Source: PALSA-270 sp963770915 (GTDB lineage Bacteria; Acidobacteriota; Terriglobia; Terriglobales; Acidobacteriaceae). Taken from it: 64,000 nucleotides of DNA. The notes below the pieces were generated by a model. That model saw only the letters and a list, made by a program, of their open reading frames with translations. It was not told the DNA's origin and did no database searches. Position numbers and translations under genes: made by a program. Shown here piece by piece: positions 7,378 through 15,228 of this stretch. Numbering within the stretch: position 1 is the stretch's first letter; every line of letters begins with the position of its first letter. Location: contig CAVYRG010000001.1 of NCBI GenBank assembly GCA_963770915.1, positions 2,666,001 through 2,730,000 of the forward strand, read 5' to 3'.

Positions 7378-9777
7378 ATGGCGGATAAGATCGGACGGTT
7401 TGAACTCCTCGGTGAAATCGCGCGCACGCAGTGGGGGTGTATTTACAAGGCCTCCGATCCTGACAGCGGACAAACGGTCGCGCTAAAGGTTCTCGACCTC
7501 GCCCTGTTGGGCGATCGCGCCGCCGAGATGGCTCAGGGCATTCTGCAGGAAGCGGAGGCCACCAAACCGCTCAGCAGCCACAACCTCGCCACTCTCTACG
7601 GTGCGGGGGAAATTGACGGCCAGTTCTGCGCCTCCATGGAGTACGTGCAGGGCAAAAGCATCGCCGCCATGCTGGCAAAGAAGGAAGGGTTCTCCGTCTG
7701 GGATTTGCAGGATATCGCGCGCCAGACCTGCCAAGGCCTCGATCACGCCCACGCCCGCAAAGTTGTCCATTACAGCCTGGAACCCGGCAAGGTGCTCGTC
7801 TCCTGGGATGGCACGGTAAAGATCCTGGGTTTCGGAATCTCGATCATGGGGGCGTGGGCGGCGCAGGCCTCCGGCACAGCTCCGGAAGTCATGCACTACA
7901 TGTCACCCGAACAACTGCGGGGAGAGCCGCTCGACGGACGTTCCAACATCTTCAGCCTGGGCGCGATTCTTTACGAGATGGTCACCGGGCGCAAAGCTTT
8001 TGCCGCGGAGGACGCGGACCAGCTGCGGCAGGAAATCCTTATGGCGATGCCGGTGGCGCCGGTGCAGATTCTCCCCAAGGTCAATCTCGCGCTCAGCGAA
8101 TTGATCATGAAGGCTCTCTCGAAGTTGCCCGAAGAGCGTTACCAGTCGGGGCAGGAGCTGGTGCAAGACGTGGAGAAATGCAACGAGAGCGTGCCCAAAG
8201 CGCCTGTCGCGACGGCGGCTCCCAGGGCGTCGCGCGTCGCTGCCGCGAGCCCGGCAAAGCCTAGCCCGAAAGAACCCGCCCCCCCAGGAAATTTTCAAGG
8301 AAAGAAGATGGCTGCGGCGGCCGGCTATGCCGGAACGAGCACTCGTGAAGCGGAATCGGTCCTGCCGGCCGAATCCAATTTCGCAAGCCCGCAAGTATCG
8401 CACTCGAACGTGGCAAGTAACGGTTCGGCAAAGATGTCGGCCGTATCGCCCGCAGAGTTGGAGAATGCGCCAGCGCCAAGCGCGGTTCCGGCGGCCGGTG
8501 AGAACGGAAATGGCTCCGGCGGCAAACATGCCCGCAGCTTTTCAGAAATCGAAGAACTGCCCCCACTAGCTGAAACTTACGTTCCAAACCCGCCGCCGGC
8601 TGCCGAAGTGCCGGAAGTCGTGGAGCCGCAGCCCGCGCCTGCCCCCACAGCCACCATTTTCCAGGATGCGCCCGCCGCAAGTCAGGAAAAACCCAAGACC
8701 CCGCCGAAGGAAATCGCCAAGAAGGCGGTAGAGGCGGTGGCGAAAACGCCAGGGCAACTATTTCTTTATGCTCTTGGCGCAGCGGCCATCGTGATTTTGC
8801 TGGTTGTCGGCTTGATTGGCTATCACAGCTATGAGGAGAGATCGGAAGAAATCGGCACTCCTCAAGCCACGTCTCCCGGCGCCGCATCGAATCAGACACA
8901 AGCCTCCGCTCAGCAAGCTCCCGCCACGCAACTTCCACCCGCAGTGGAAGTGGCGTCGCCGGCGGATTCACAACAGGCCGAGGAGGATCAGAGAGCGGCC
9001 GTCTCGGTCGCCCCCAAGTACTCCCGGCGCCGAGCCGCGCGAGTTGCGCCGGCGCCGGTCGTGATCCCGGGGCAGTTGACCGTCAACTCGACTCCAGGAG
9101 GCGCGCAAGTTTTAGTGGATGGGCATCACGATCCCAGCTGGGTGACACCCTACGATTTAACCGGGCTTGCTCCCGGCCAGCACCTGGTAAGCATCAGCAA
9201 GCTGGGTTATGCCCCGGAGACGCGCACTATTCAGGTCGCCTCTGGCAGCAAGTCATTTCTCGTTGTCCAACTGGCTGCGCTCGGCGCCACGGTTTCAGTG
9301 ACAAGCGCACCTCCCGGCGCGCAGATCTTCATGGACGGAAAGGACACCGGGCACGCCACTCCTGCGCAAATCCAGGTGGATCATCTCGGCAACCACACGT
9401 TCCTGGTGAGGAAGCAGGGCTTCCTGGATGAGACGGTCACCTACAACCTGCAGGCAGGGCAATCGCTCCAATTCGGACCCACGCTTCGAGCGCTGGGCAA
9501 TACCGACGACATAAGAATGGTTGGCAGGTTCAAGAAGCTCTTCGGCGGTGGAGACACTTCGGGCATGGGAATCGTGAGCATCAAGACTCAACCCAAGGGA
9601 GCGCAAATCGCCGTCAACCGCCGCATTCTGGACAAGACATCTCCGGCCGATTTCTACCTGAACCCGGGGTCTTACATGATCGACATCACTGCGTCCGGCT
9701 ACAAGAACGTTCATCGTGTAGTCAATGTAGACCGCGGCGGAAAGATCAGCATCGACGAAACACTCGATCCGCAATAG
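7378..9777 (+). CDS. Membrane kinase-like protein (predicted pseudokinase) with PEGA repeats
   Basis: 799 residues. Residues 7-270 have the Hanks-type kinase fold: Lys37 in VALKVL, the activation-segment SPEQ and the alphaF region are present. The catalytic HRD is H131-Y-S133, the following K/N positions are Glu135 and Lys138, DFG is G151-F-G153, the glycine loop is degenerate, and the alphaF Asp is Asn190. Phosphotransfer is therefore unlikely. A Pro/Ala linker, one membrane helix (about 462-482) and three PEGA-like beta domains (from about 560 to the end) follow. Probable role: envelope sensing or scaffolding. No operon partner. Confidence 0.9.
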   Translation: MADKIGRFELLGEIARTQWGCIYKASDPDSGQTVALKVLDLALLGDRAAEMAQGILQEAEATKPLSSHNLATLYGAGEIDGQFCASMEYVQGKSIAAMLAKKEGFSVWDLQDIARQTCQGLDHAHARKVVHYSLEPGKVLVSWDGTVKILGFGISIMGAWAAQASGTAPEVMHYMSPEQLRGEPLDGRSNIFSLGAILYEMVTGRKAFAAEDADQLRQEILMAMPVAPVQILPKVNLALSELIMKALSKLPEERYQSGQELVQDVEKCNESVPKAPVATAAPRASRVAAASPAKPSPKEPAPPGNFQGKKMAAAAGYAGTSTREAESVLPAESNFASPQVSHSNVASNGSAKMSAVSPAELENAPAPSAVPAAGENGNGSGGKHARSFSEIEELPPLAETYVPNPPPAAEVPEVVEPQPAPAPTATIFQDAPAASQEKPKTPPKEIAKKAVEAVAKTPGQLFLYALGAAAIVILLVVGLIGYHSYEERSEEIGTPQATSPGAASNQTQASAQQAPATQLPPAVEVASPADSQQAEEDQRAAVSVAPKYSRRRAARVAPAPVVIPGQLTVNSTPGGAQVLVDGHHDPSWVTPYDLTGLAPGQHLVSISKLGYAPETRTIQVASGSKSFLVVQLAALGATVSVTSAPPGAQIFMDGKDTGHATPAQIQVDHLGNHTFLVRKQGFLDETVTYNLQAGQSLQFGPTLRALGNTDDIRMVGRFKKLFGGGDTSGMGIVSIKTQPKGAQIAVNRRILDKTSPADFYLNPGSYMIDITASGYKNVHRVVNVDRGGKISIDETLDPQ

Positions 9778-9778
9778 G

Positions 9779-9802
9779 GCCAGCCTCGGCATCAAGGCTG
9801 GC
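9779..9802 (+). terminator. Hairpin after the pseudokinase gene
   Basis: GCCAGCCT and AGGCTGGC form an 8-bp stem with an 8-nt loop, starting 2 bp after the stop codon. There is no U-tract, so it may be an intrinsic terminator of weak type or an mRNA-end hairpin. Confidence 0.4.
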
Positions 9803-9916
9803 TAAGACCCGCCAACGATTCTCAGTGCAAAGCTATGCACCCGTATGATCTGATTGAGGTGACGTAGAGACGCGGCCGAGACCCGTCTCTTCCTATGCGG
9901 AAGTGCGCTTTCAAAC

Positions 9917-10252
9917 TCAGTGCCCGCGGTAAGTGCGCTCGTACCCCTCCTGATAAGCACGGCCATACTGCCTCATATACGCGTCTCTGGGCCCGTATTC
10001 GGGGCGGTAGCCGTGGTCCATGTGCGCATACTTGCCGCGCGGATGCGGATAAAACGGCTTATGCCGCGCCAGATCCTCGCGGGCTACCCGTGACCCGTCG
10101 TTGAAGCCAATGTCATGGGCCGCCGGAATTTGCTCCCGTTGGTGGGCGCGCTCATCCCGATCGTGGTCCCGATGATCATCCTGAGCGAGAGCCACTCCGC
10201 TCACCGTCACTGCCATCGCTAACAGCAACCCTGCCACTCTGTTCTTCAGCAT
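9917..10252 (-). CDS. Small secreted His/Asp/Arg-rich protein
   Basis: 111 residues from ATG 10252, where AGGAGGAAGCT gives a near-perfect ribosome-binding site; the frame extends to 10309 without one. A signal peptide (RVAGLLLAMAVTVSGVALA) ends at an ALA-Q site. The mature part begins with a run of Asp, His and Arg (DDHRDHDRDERAHQRE) and ends rich in Tyr and Arg. Metal or polyanion binding is conceivable but not shown. Likely periplasmic. Related short proteins of unknown function are common in this phylum. Confidence 0.75.
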   Translation of the reverse strand: MLKNRVAGLLLAMAVTVSGVALAQDDHRDHDRDERAHQREQIPAAHDIGFNDGSRVAREDLARHKPFYPHPRGKYAHMDHGYRPEYGPRDAYMRQYGRAYQEGYERTYRGH

Positions 10253-10545
10253 AGCTTCCTCCTGTCCGGGATTCCTCCGACCCTGCGACGAAGCGCGGAT
10301 TGCATTCACCCCGCGAAACGCGCTTCGTTCCGTTCCCAGCTCTTAGTTCGTGGGATGCCTAAGACTGCCCTATCGTGTTCTCTCGTGGCAAGAATATTCT
10401 CGCACATACACCTGAAGCGAAACTTAATTCAATACGCTGCGTGCAACTTTTACGGCGATGAAGGGTTGGTGTTTCAGGCTGGTGTTAGACTTTTTCTTCC
10501 GCTTTGCGCGCGGTTTTCGCAGCGAAAGCGCCGGCAAGAGCGCAT

Positions 10546-11394
10546 ATGGAAATCCAGCACATTGGTGTGATCGGCGCAGGCACGATGGGGAATGGCATTG
10601 CGCAGATTTTCGCCCGCGCCGGGTTTGAAGTCACGCTCTGCGATATAGAGCAGCGTTTTCTGGATCGCGCATTATCCACCGTCACCAGGAATCTTGACCG
10701 CGAACTGTCGAAAAGCAAAATCACCGAAAGCGAGAAAGCGGACGCGCTGCGGCGGATCACGGCCACGGTCGAGCGAACCAAACTCTCCGATTGTGATTTC
10801 GTCATCGAGGCCGCAACCGAGAAGCTCGAAATCAAAGCCAGCATCTTCCGCGATCTCGATACGCTTTGCCGCTCCGAGGTTGTGTTGGCGTCGAATACGT
10901 CGTCCATTTCCATCACCAAGCTGGCGGCGCTGACCAATCGGGCCGGGCAGGTGATCGGAATGCACTTCTTCAATCCTGTTCCGGTGATGAAGCTGGTGGA
11001 AATCATTCGCGGCATGGCGACTTCCGATGGAACTTTTGCGACGGTGAGCGATCTTGCCGTCAGGCTGGGGAAAACGCCGGTCGAAGTTCACGATGCGCCG
11101 GGGTTTGTCTCCAATCGCGTGCTAATGCCTCTGCTAAATGAGGCCATGTTTGCAGTGATGGAGGGCGTAGCCACGCCGGAGGCAGTCGACGAGGTCTTCA
11201 GGCTCGGCATGGCGCATCCCATGGGGCCGCTGGCGCTGGCGGACTTTATCGGGCTGGATGTTTGCCTGGATATCATGCGAGTGTTGCAGGAAGGACTGGG
11301 CGATCCCAAGTATCGCCCCTGCCCGCTGCTGATCAAAATGGTCGATGCCGGCTGGCTGGGCAAAAAGAGCGGGAAAGGATTTTATGTCTACTAA
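10546..11394 (+). CDS. 3-hydroxybutyryl-CoA / 3-hydroxyacyl-CoA dehydrogenase
   Basis: 282 residues from ATG 10546; the frame starts earlier at 10504 but the Rossmann strand begins right after this Met. NAD-binding GAGTMG lies at residues 10-15, SNTSS is in the usual substrate-binding loop, the catalytic His is in GMHFFNPVP, and the C-terminal domain contains DAPGFVSNR and the GxxGxxxGxGFY-type ending. The length equals that of PaaH/Hbd. It oxidises (S)-3-hydroxyacyl-CoA to the 3-keto form in fatty-acid, butanoate or phenylacetate metabolism. No other beta-oxidation gene is adjacent, so the exact pathway is open. Confidence 0.94.
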   Translation: MEIQHIGVIGAGTMGNGIAQIFARAGFEVTLCDIEQRFLDRALSTVTRNLDRELSKSKITESEKADALRRITATVERTKLSDCDFVIEAATEKLEIKASIFRDLDTLCRSEVVLASNTSSISITKLAALTNRAGQVIGMHFFNPVPVMKLVEIIRGMATSDGTFATVSDLAVRLGKTPVEVHDAPGFVSNRVLMPLLNEAMFAVMEGVATPEAVDEVFRLGMAHPMGPLALADFIGLDVCLDIMRVLQEGLGDPKYRPCPLLIKMVDAGWLGKKSGKGFYVY

Positions 11395-11469
11395 GTTTCT
11401 GCCGCACGACTTGCGCGTTTCGCGGCGCGACAGGTTTATTCCGCCGAAGAATACAGAAGCGAGCGGCAG

Positions 11470-11811
11470 GTGAAATCCAGCGACGGCGGAATCTATGTTC
11501 TGGGTGCGGTGCTGGGCCTGTGCGCCGGCGTGCTCGATGTCGCCATCGGCGACTTGTTGCTGACCGCTCTTTTTGTGCTGGCATCGACCATGCTGCTGGG
11601 TGTGCTGCGCCCAGAAAGGCCCTGGCGCTGGACCGTCGAGGTCTCCTGCTTTGTGCCCATCCTGCATCTGGCCGCCTATCTGCTCCTGCAGCAGAAGCCC
11701 GACCGGGCGCATATCTATGAATCGTTCCTCGGATTCCTCACCGGCATCGCCGGCGCTTACGGCGGCTCGACAGGACGGCGCGGGTTGAATGAGTTGTTCG
11801 GGAAGAAGTAG
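11470..11811 (+). CDS. Integral membrane protein of unknown function
   Basis: 113 residues starting with GTG 11470. Four hydrophobic segments (about 7-24, 26-45, 53-71 and 84-98) fill most of the protein, and the tail is basic. It follows the dehydrogenase by 75 bp on the same strand. No family recognised; acidobacterial genomes often carry such short membrane proteins here. Confidence 0.6.
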   Translation: MKSSDGGIYVLGAVLGLCAGVLDVAIGDLLLTALFVLASTMLLGVLRPERPWRWTVEVSCFVPILHLAAYLLLQQKPDRAHIYESFLGFLTGIAGAYGGSTGRRGLNELFGKK

Positions 11812-11994
11812 CAGTCAGCTTTCCGCCAAAGCGGCGTTTAGCCTTTGGCAATCAGCCTTTGGCCGGTCAGCGAGTTCTGGGCGGTCAAGGGCCACGTGCC
11901 AAAAGCGTCCTGCAAGCTGATCGCTGAGAGCCGACGGTTAACAAAAAGTCTCGGCTAACCAAAAAGTTACTCCCGTTTCCACAGAGGCAACGAG

Positions 11995-12000
11995 TATTCT
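11995..12000 (+). promoter_or_regulatory. -10 box close to start codon (leaderless-type)
   Basis: TATTCT ends 6 bp before ATG 12007. A transcript started about 6-7 nt after this box would begin at or next to the start codon. No purine-rich ribosome-binding site precedes this gene, which fits. No good -35 is seen. Confidence 0.45.
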
Positions 12001-12006
12001 GCGCAT

Positions 12007-12810
12007 ATGGGAGTTTCCCTGTCGGTGCTGGCCTCGGGCAGCCGCGGCAATTGTGCCATTGTCTCCAGTTCGCGGACGCGCATCCTCTTGGACGCGGGAA
12101 TCTCCGCCCGCGAAACCTTCAAGCGCCTGAAGGCTACGGGCGGCGATCCCCATGCGTTGTCCGCCATTCTCATCACGCACGAGCACTCCGATCATGTCTA
12201 CGGCTTGCTGACGCTGGCAAAAAAACTCAGCGTGCCGGTCTTTATGACCGGCGCCACCCATCACGCCTGGAGCCGGGCTATGCGCGATCTGAACGGCGAG
12301 CGCCCGCAGTTGGCGCGCCCGGAGGTTTTCAGTTCGGGGCGCAGCTTCTCGATCGGCGACATCGAAATCACGCCTTTCACCATCCCGCACGATGCCGCCG
12401 ACCCGGTTGGCTTCACCTTGCAAAGCGAAGGAATCAAAATCGGTTTCGCCACCGATCTAGGCCGCCTGCTGATGAATGTTCGTTATCAGCTGCGAGGCTG
12501 CGACGTGCTGGTGCTGGAATCGAATCACGATGTCGAGATGCTGCGCAACGGACCCTATCCCTGGTCGGTGAAGGAGCGCGTGGGCAGCCCGACCGGGCAT
12601 CTTTCCAACAAGCAACTCGCGGAATTTTTCGCCAGCGACTATGATGGAAATGCGGCTTACCTTGTGCTGGCGCATCTTTCGGAGCAGAATAACCATCCCG
12701 AGCTTGCCCGGGAAGCGGCGGAGAAGGCTTTGCGTCCACGTCAGACTCTGCTGCACAACCGGGTGCTGCTGGCAGCGCAAGCCGAGCCGATGCAACCAAT
12801 CCGGCTCTAG
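12007..12810 (+). CDS. MBL-fold metallo-hydrolase, YycJ/WalJ-like
   Basis: 267 residues. The metallo-beta-lactamase HxHxDH motif is H58-E-H60-S-D62-H63; the opening LSVLASGSRGNCAIV and the later VLESNHDVEML and GHLSNKQ segments are characteristic of the YycJ/WalJ group, predicted nucleases or phosphodiesterases with two metal ions. Cytoplasmic, no signal peptide. The gene seems to be read from a leaderless message. The next gene begins 17 bp downstream on the same strand. Confidence 0.9.
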   Translation: MGVSLSVLASGSRGNCAIVSSSRTRILLDAGISARETFKRLKATGGDPHALSAILITHEHSDHVYGLLTLAKKLSVPVFMTGATHHAWSRAMRDLNGERPQLARPEVFSSGRSFSIGDIEITPFTIPHDAADPVGFTLQSEGIKIGFATDLGRLLMNVRYQLRGCDVLVLESNHDVEMLRNGPYPWSVKERVGSPTGHLSNKQLAEFFASDYDGNAAYLVLAHLSEQNNHPELAREAAEKALRPRQTLLHNRVLLAAQAEPMQPIRL

Positions 12811-12827
12811 TTCATCTGTAGTGGCAT

Positions 12828-13268
12828 ATGAGTCCATGCGTTGACCCTTTGGTGGGGAAGATCCTCGCGGGCTGGCGCTACGACATTTCCGGCTTGGCGC
12901 CCGAGATGCGCGGCGACTACGAGCGGCATTTCGCCGCCTGCGAGTATTGCCGCTCCCGGCAGCGCCTGCACCGCACCATCGACCTTTCGCTGATCGCTTT
13001 GGCTTCGGTTTCGGCGGCGGTGTTCCTTCTGGCCTTTGGCGTCATCCGCCATTTCGAGCCGCGCCATACTTTCTGGCTGGAATTGGCGGCATTGGCTGGC
13101 TTTGCGCTTTCGGCGTTGATCTGGCTGGTGGTAGCCGTCGCTACCCCTGCGCCGATGGCGGTCGTGGACGCTGCTAGGCTGGGCGCGCGCCATGTTCACG
13201 ATCATCTGCCGCCGGAGATTCGCGAGCGGCTGCCGGAAGAGCTAAGAGCGAAGATTACCGGAACTTAG
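12828..13268 (+). CDS. Membrane protein with HxxxCxxC zinc-finger-like motif
   Basis: 146 residues. Near residue 35 the segment HFAACEYCRSR gives the His-x3-Cys-x2-Cys pattern of zinc-binding anti-sigma-factor (zf-HC2) domains. Two membrane helices follow (about 49-70 and 79-104), and the C-terminus is a charged amphipathic helix. The preceding gene is 17 bp away. The anti-sigma-like finger could be structural only, because no sigma factor gene is adjacent. Confidence 0.7.
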   Translation: MSPCVDPLVGKILAGWRYDISGLAPEMRGDYERHFAACEYCRSRQRLHRTIDLSLIALASVSAAVFLLAFGVIRHFEPRHTFWLELAALAGFALSALIWLVVAVATPAPMAVVDAARLGARHVHDHLPPEIRERLPEELRAKITGT

Positions 13269-13317
13269 GGCGGGAGAACATCTCTTACCACTTCTCTCGC
13301 TGCTTGCTCTCCGGCAC

Positions 13318-13323
13318 TATTCT
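13318..13323 (+). promoter_or_regulatory. -10 box close to start codon (leaderless-type)
   Basis: TATTCT followed by GCGCC and ATG 13329. The spacing (5 nt) and the sequence TATTCTGCGC repeat the arrangement before 12007, suggesting the same leaderless promoter design. Confidence 0.4.
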
Positions 13324-13328
13324 GCGCC

Positions 13329-13742
13329 ATGGAAGCTTCCCTTCGATCGCTGAGGACCGTGCAGATCGCCATGCTGGTAAGCATTGTCTTGTACGCCTGG
13401 ATGGCCAAGGCTTTTGGCCCTCCACCCGCCATGATCTCATCCACGCTTCTCTACTCCATTGTAGGGCTAGCTGTAGCTGACACTGTTGTCGTTATGATTG
13501 TTCGTCGAATGGTCGTGGCGCGCCAAGCCGCCATACTATGTACCACTCCCGATGAGCCCCAAGCGTTGCGTCGATGGCGTAGCGGGAACCTCACCGTTTA
13601 CTGTCTATGTGAAGCAGTCGCTTTATACGGAGTTGTTCTCAGGTTTATGGGAGCGCCGTTCGTCCAGACCGTTCCATTCTTTGTTGGCGGCTTTCTCTTA
13701 ATGCTGTTCTTCGCCCCGAAGAGGCCGCCAGCGACAGCGTGA
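13329..13742 (+). CDS. Four-helix membrane protein of unknown function
   Basis: 137 residues with hydrophobic segments near 15-30, 36-57, 92-108 and 113-128. The internal loop carries CTTPDEPQALRRWRSGN. Short membrane proteins with this layout occur in Acidobacteriota, without known role. Its stop codon directly abuts the stop codon of convergent msrA. Confidence 0.6.
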   Translation: MEASLRSLRTVQIAMLVSIVLYAWMAKAFGPPPAMISSTLLYSIVGLAVADTVVVMIVRRMVVARQAAILCTTPDEPQALRRWRSGNLTVYCLCEAVALYGVVLRFMGAPFVQTVPFFVGGFLLMLFFAPKRPPATA

Positions 13743-14219
13743 TTACACCTTGATGTGGCAGCTCGCCAGGCCGCGCTTTTCCAGATACTGCTGGTGATAG
13801 TCCTCAGCTTCGAAGAACGCCGGCGCGGCGACGATCTGCGTCACAATCGGCTTGCTGTAGCGCCCGGACTTCGCCATCTCCTCTTTCGACTTCCTGGCCG
13901 CCGCCTCCTGCTCCGGCGAATGGAAGAAAATGGCCGAGCGGTATTGCGTCCCCCAGTCCGGCCCCTGGCGGTTCAGTTGGGTCGGATCATGGTTCTCCCA
14001 GAAAACCTGCAGCAGTCGTTCATAGGAAATCTTGGCCGGGTCGTACTCGACTTCTACCGCTTCGGCGTGCCCGGTGCGATCGGTGCAGACTTCCTTATAC
14101 GTGGGGTTCTCGGTCTTTCCGCCAATGTAGCCAACGCGGGTGGAAATCACTCCTGGCAGCTGGCGAAAAGTAGCTTCGACTCCCCAGAAACAGCCTGCAG
14201 CAAAAGTAGCTTTAGCCAT
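13743..14219 (-). CDS. msrA: Peptide-methionine (S)-S-oxide reductase MsrA
   Basis: 158 residues. The active-site motif GCFWG carries the catalytic Cys10 and is followed by the family pattern VGYIGG and YEVCTDRTGHAEAVEVEYDP-like residues. A second Cys near the C-terminus (SCHIKV) can resolve the disulfide. It repairs oxidised methionine in proteins using thioredoxin. The length is slightly short, as in minimal bacterial MsrA. Single gene; no MsrB is fused or adjacent. Confidence 0.95.
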   Translation of the reverse strand: MAKATFAAGCFWGVEATFRQLPGVISTRVGYIGGKTENPTYKEVCTDRTGHAEAVEVEYDPAKISYERLLQVFWENHDPTQLNRQGPDWGTQYRSAIFFHSPEQEAAARKSKEEMAKSGRYSKPIVTQIVAAPAFFEAEDYHQQYLEKRGLASCHIKV

Positions 14220-14283
14220 AACTCAACCTCGATTCATTGTGTCGGTAGTGATTGGATGCGGCGGGCCGCGCAAAGTTACCGGC

Positions 14284-15228
14284 TTATCCCGCTTTCAGCC
14301 CGCCGGTCAGGCTGGCCAGACGCTCCACATCGTGCGCCGAGCACCACTCGCCAAGTTCATCGACGATCTTCTCGGTTGACCGGGGATCCCAATAGCTGGC
14401 TGTGCCCACCTGTACGGCGGTAGCCCCGGCCAGCATGAATTCGATAACATCCACCGCGGTCGAGATGCCCCCCATGCCAATCACTGGAATTTTCACTGAC
14501 CGGGCGGCGTCGAACACCATGCGCAAGGCAATCGGCTTGATGGCGGGGCCGGAAAGCCCAGCGGTGACGTTGGCAATACGCGGGGTGCGGGTTTCCGCGT
14601 CAATGGCCATGGCCACAAACGTGTTGATGAGCGAGATGGCATCTGCGCCGGCGTTTTCCGCCGCGCGCGCCATCTGCGCAATGCTCGTGACATTTGGCGA
14701 CAGTTTGACGATCAGGGGCCGTTCCGCTACCCGTTTTGCTGTCCCCACGACTTCGTCGAGCAGCCGCGGATCGCTGCCAAATTGAATGCCCCCATACTCG
14801 GTATTGGGGCAGGAAACATTCAGTTCATAGGCGGCAATGCCCTCGCCTTCGTTGAGGATGCGAATGACATGCTCATAGTCTTCGCGCTGGTACCCGAACA
14901 CGTTGGCAAAGACCACGATATTCTTGATCCGGCGGAGCTTGGGCAGCTTTTCTTCAATGAACGCCCGCGCCCCGATATTCTGCAGGCCGATCGCATTGAG
15001 CATCCCTGCCGCTGTCTCATAAAGGCGGGGCGGAGGATTTCCGGCCATGGGTTCTTTCGACAGTCCCTTGACCACGAAGCCGCCCAGCTTATCGAGGTGC
15101 ACTACATCCTCGAACTCCAGCCCATACCCAAAAGTGCCGCTGGCGGCGATGATTGGGTTCTTCAGCTGGATGCCGCAAAAACTGACCGCGAGATGGGGCA
15201 GGTGGGCGGCGGTAGGGAGGGCGGTCAT
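14284..15228 (-). CDS. pyrD: Dihydroorotate dehydrogenase, class 1B-type catalytic subunit
   Basis: 314 residues. The FMN/substrate motifs of class 1 enzymes are present: NPIIAASGTFGYG, ELNVSCPNTEYGG with catalytic Cys140 (class 1 uses Cys, class 2 Ser), KLSPNV, INTF and GMGGI. Length and start fit the PyrDB/1B subfamily, which uses NAD through a PyrK subunit. No pyrK is in this window. Oxidises dihydroorotate to orotate in UMP synthesis. The start overlaps the stop of the upstream phosphodiesterase by 4 bp, so both are probably translated from one message. Confidence 0.93.
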   Translation of the reverse strand: MTALPTAAHLPHLAVSFCGIQLKNPIIAASGTFGYGLEFEDVVHLDKLGGFVVKGLSKEPMAGNPPPRLYETAAGMLNAIGLQNIGARAFIEEKLPKLRRIKNIVVFANVFGYQREDYEHVIRILNEGEGIAAYELNVSCPNTEYGGIQFGSDPRLLDEVVGTAKRVAERPLIVKLSPNVTSIAQMARAAENAGADAISLINTFVAMAIDAETRTPRIANVTAGLSGPAIKPIALRMVFDAARSVKIPVIGMGGISTAVDVIEFMLAGATAVQVGTASYWDPRSTEKIVDELGEWCSAHDVERLASLTGGLKAG

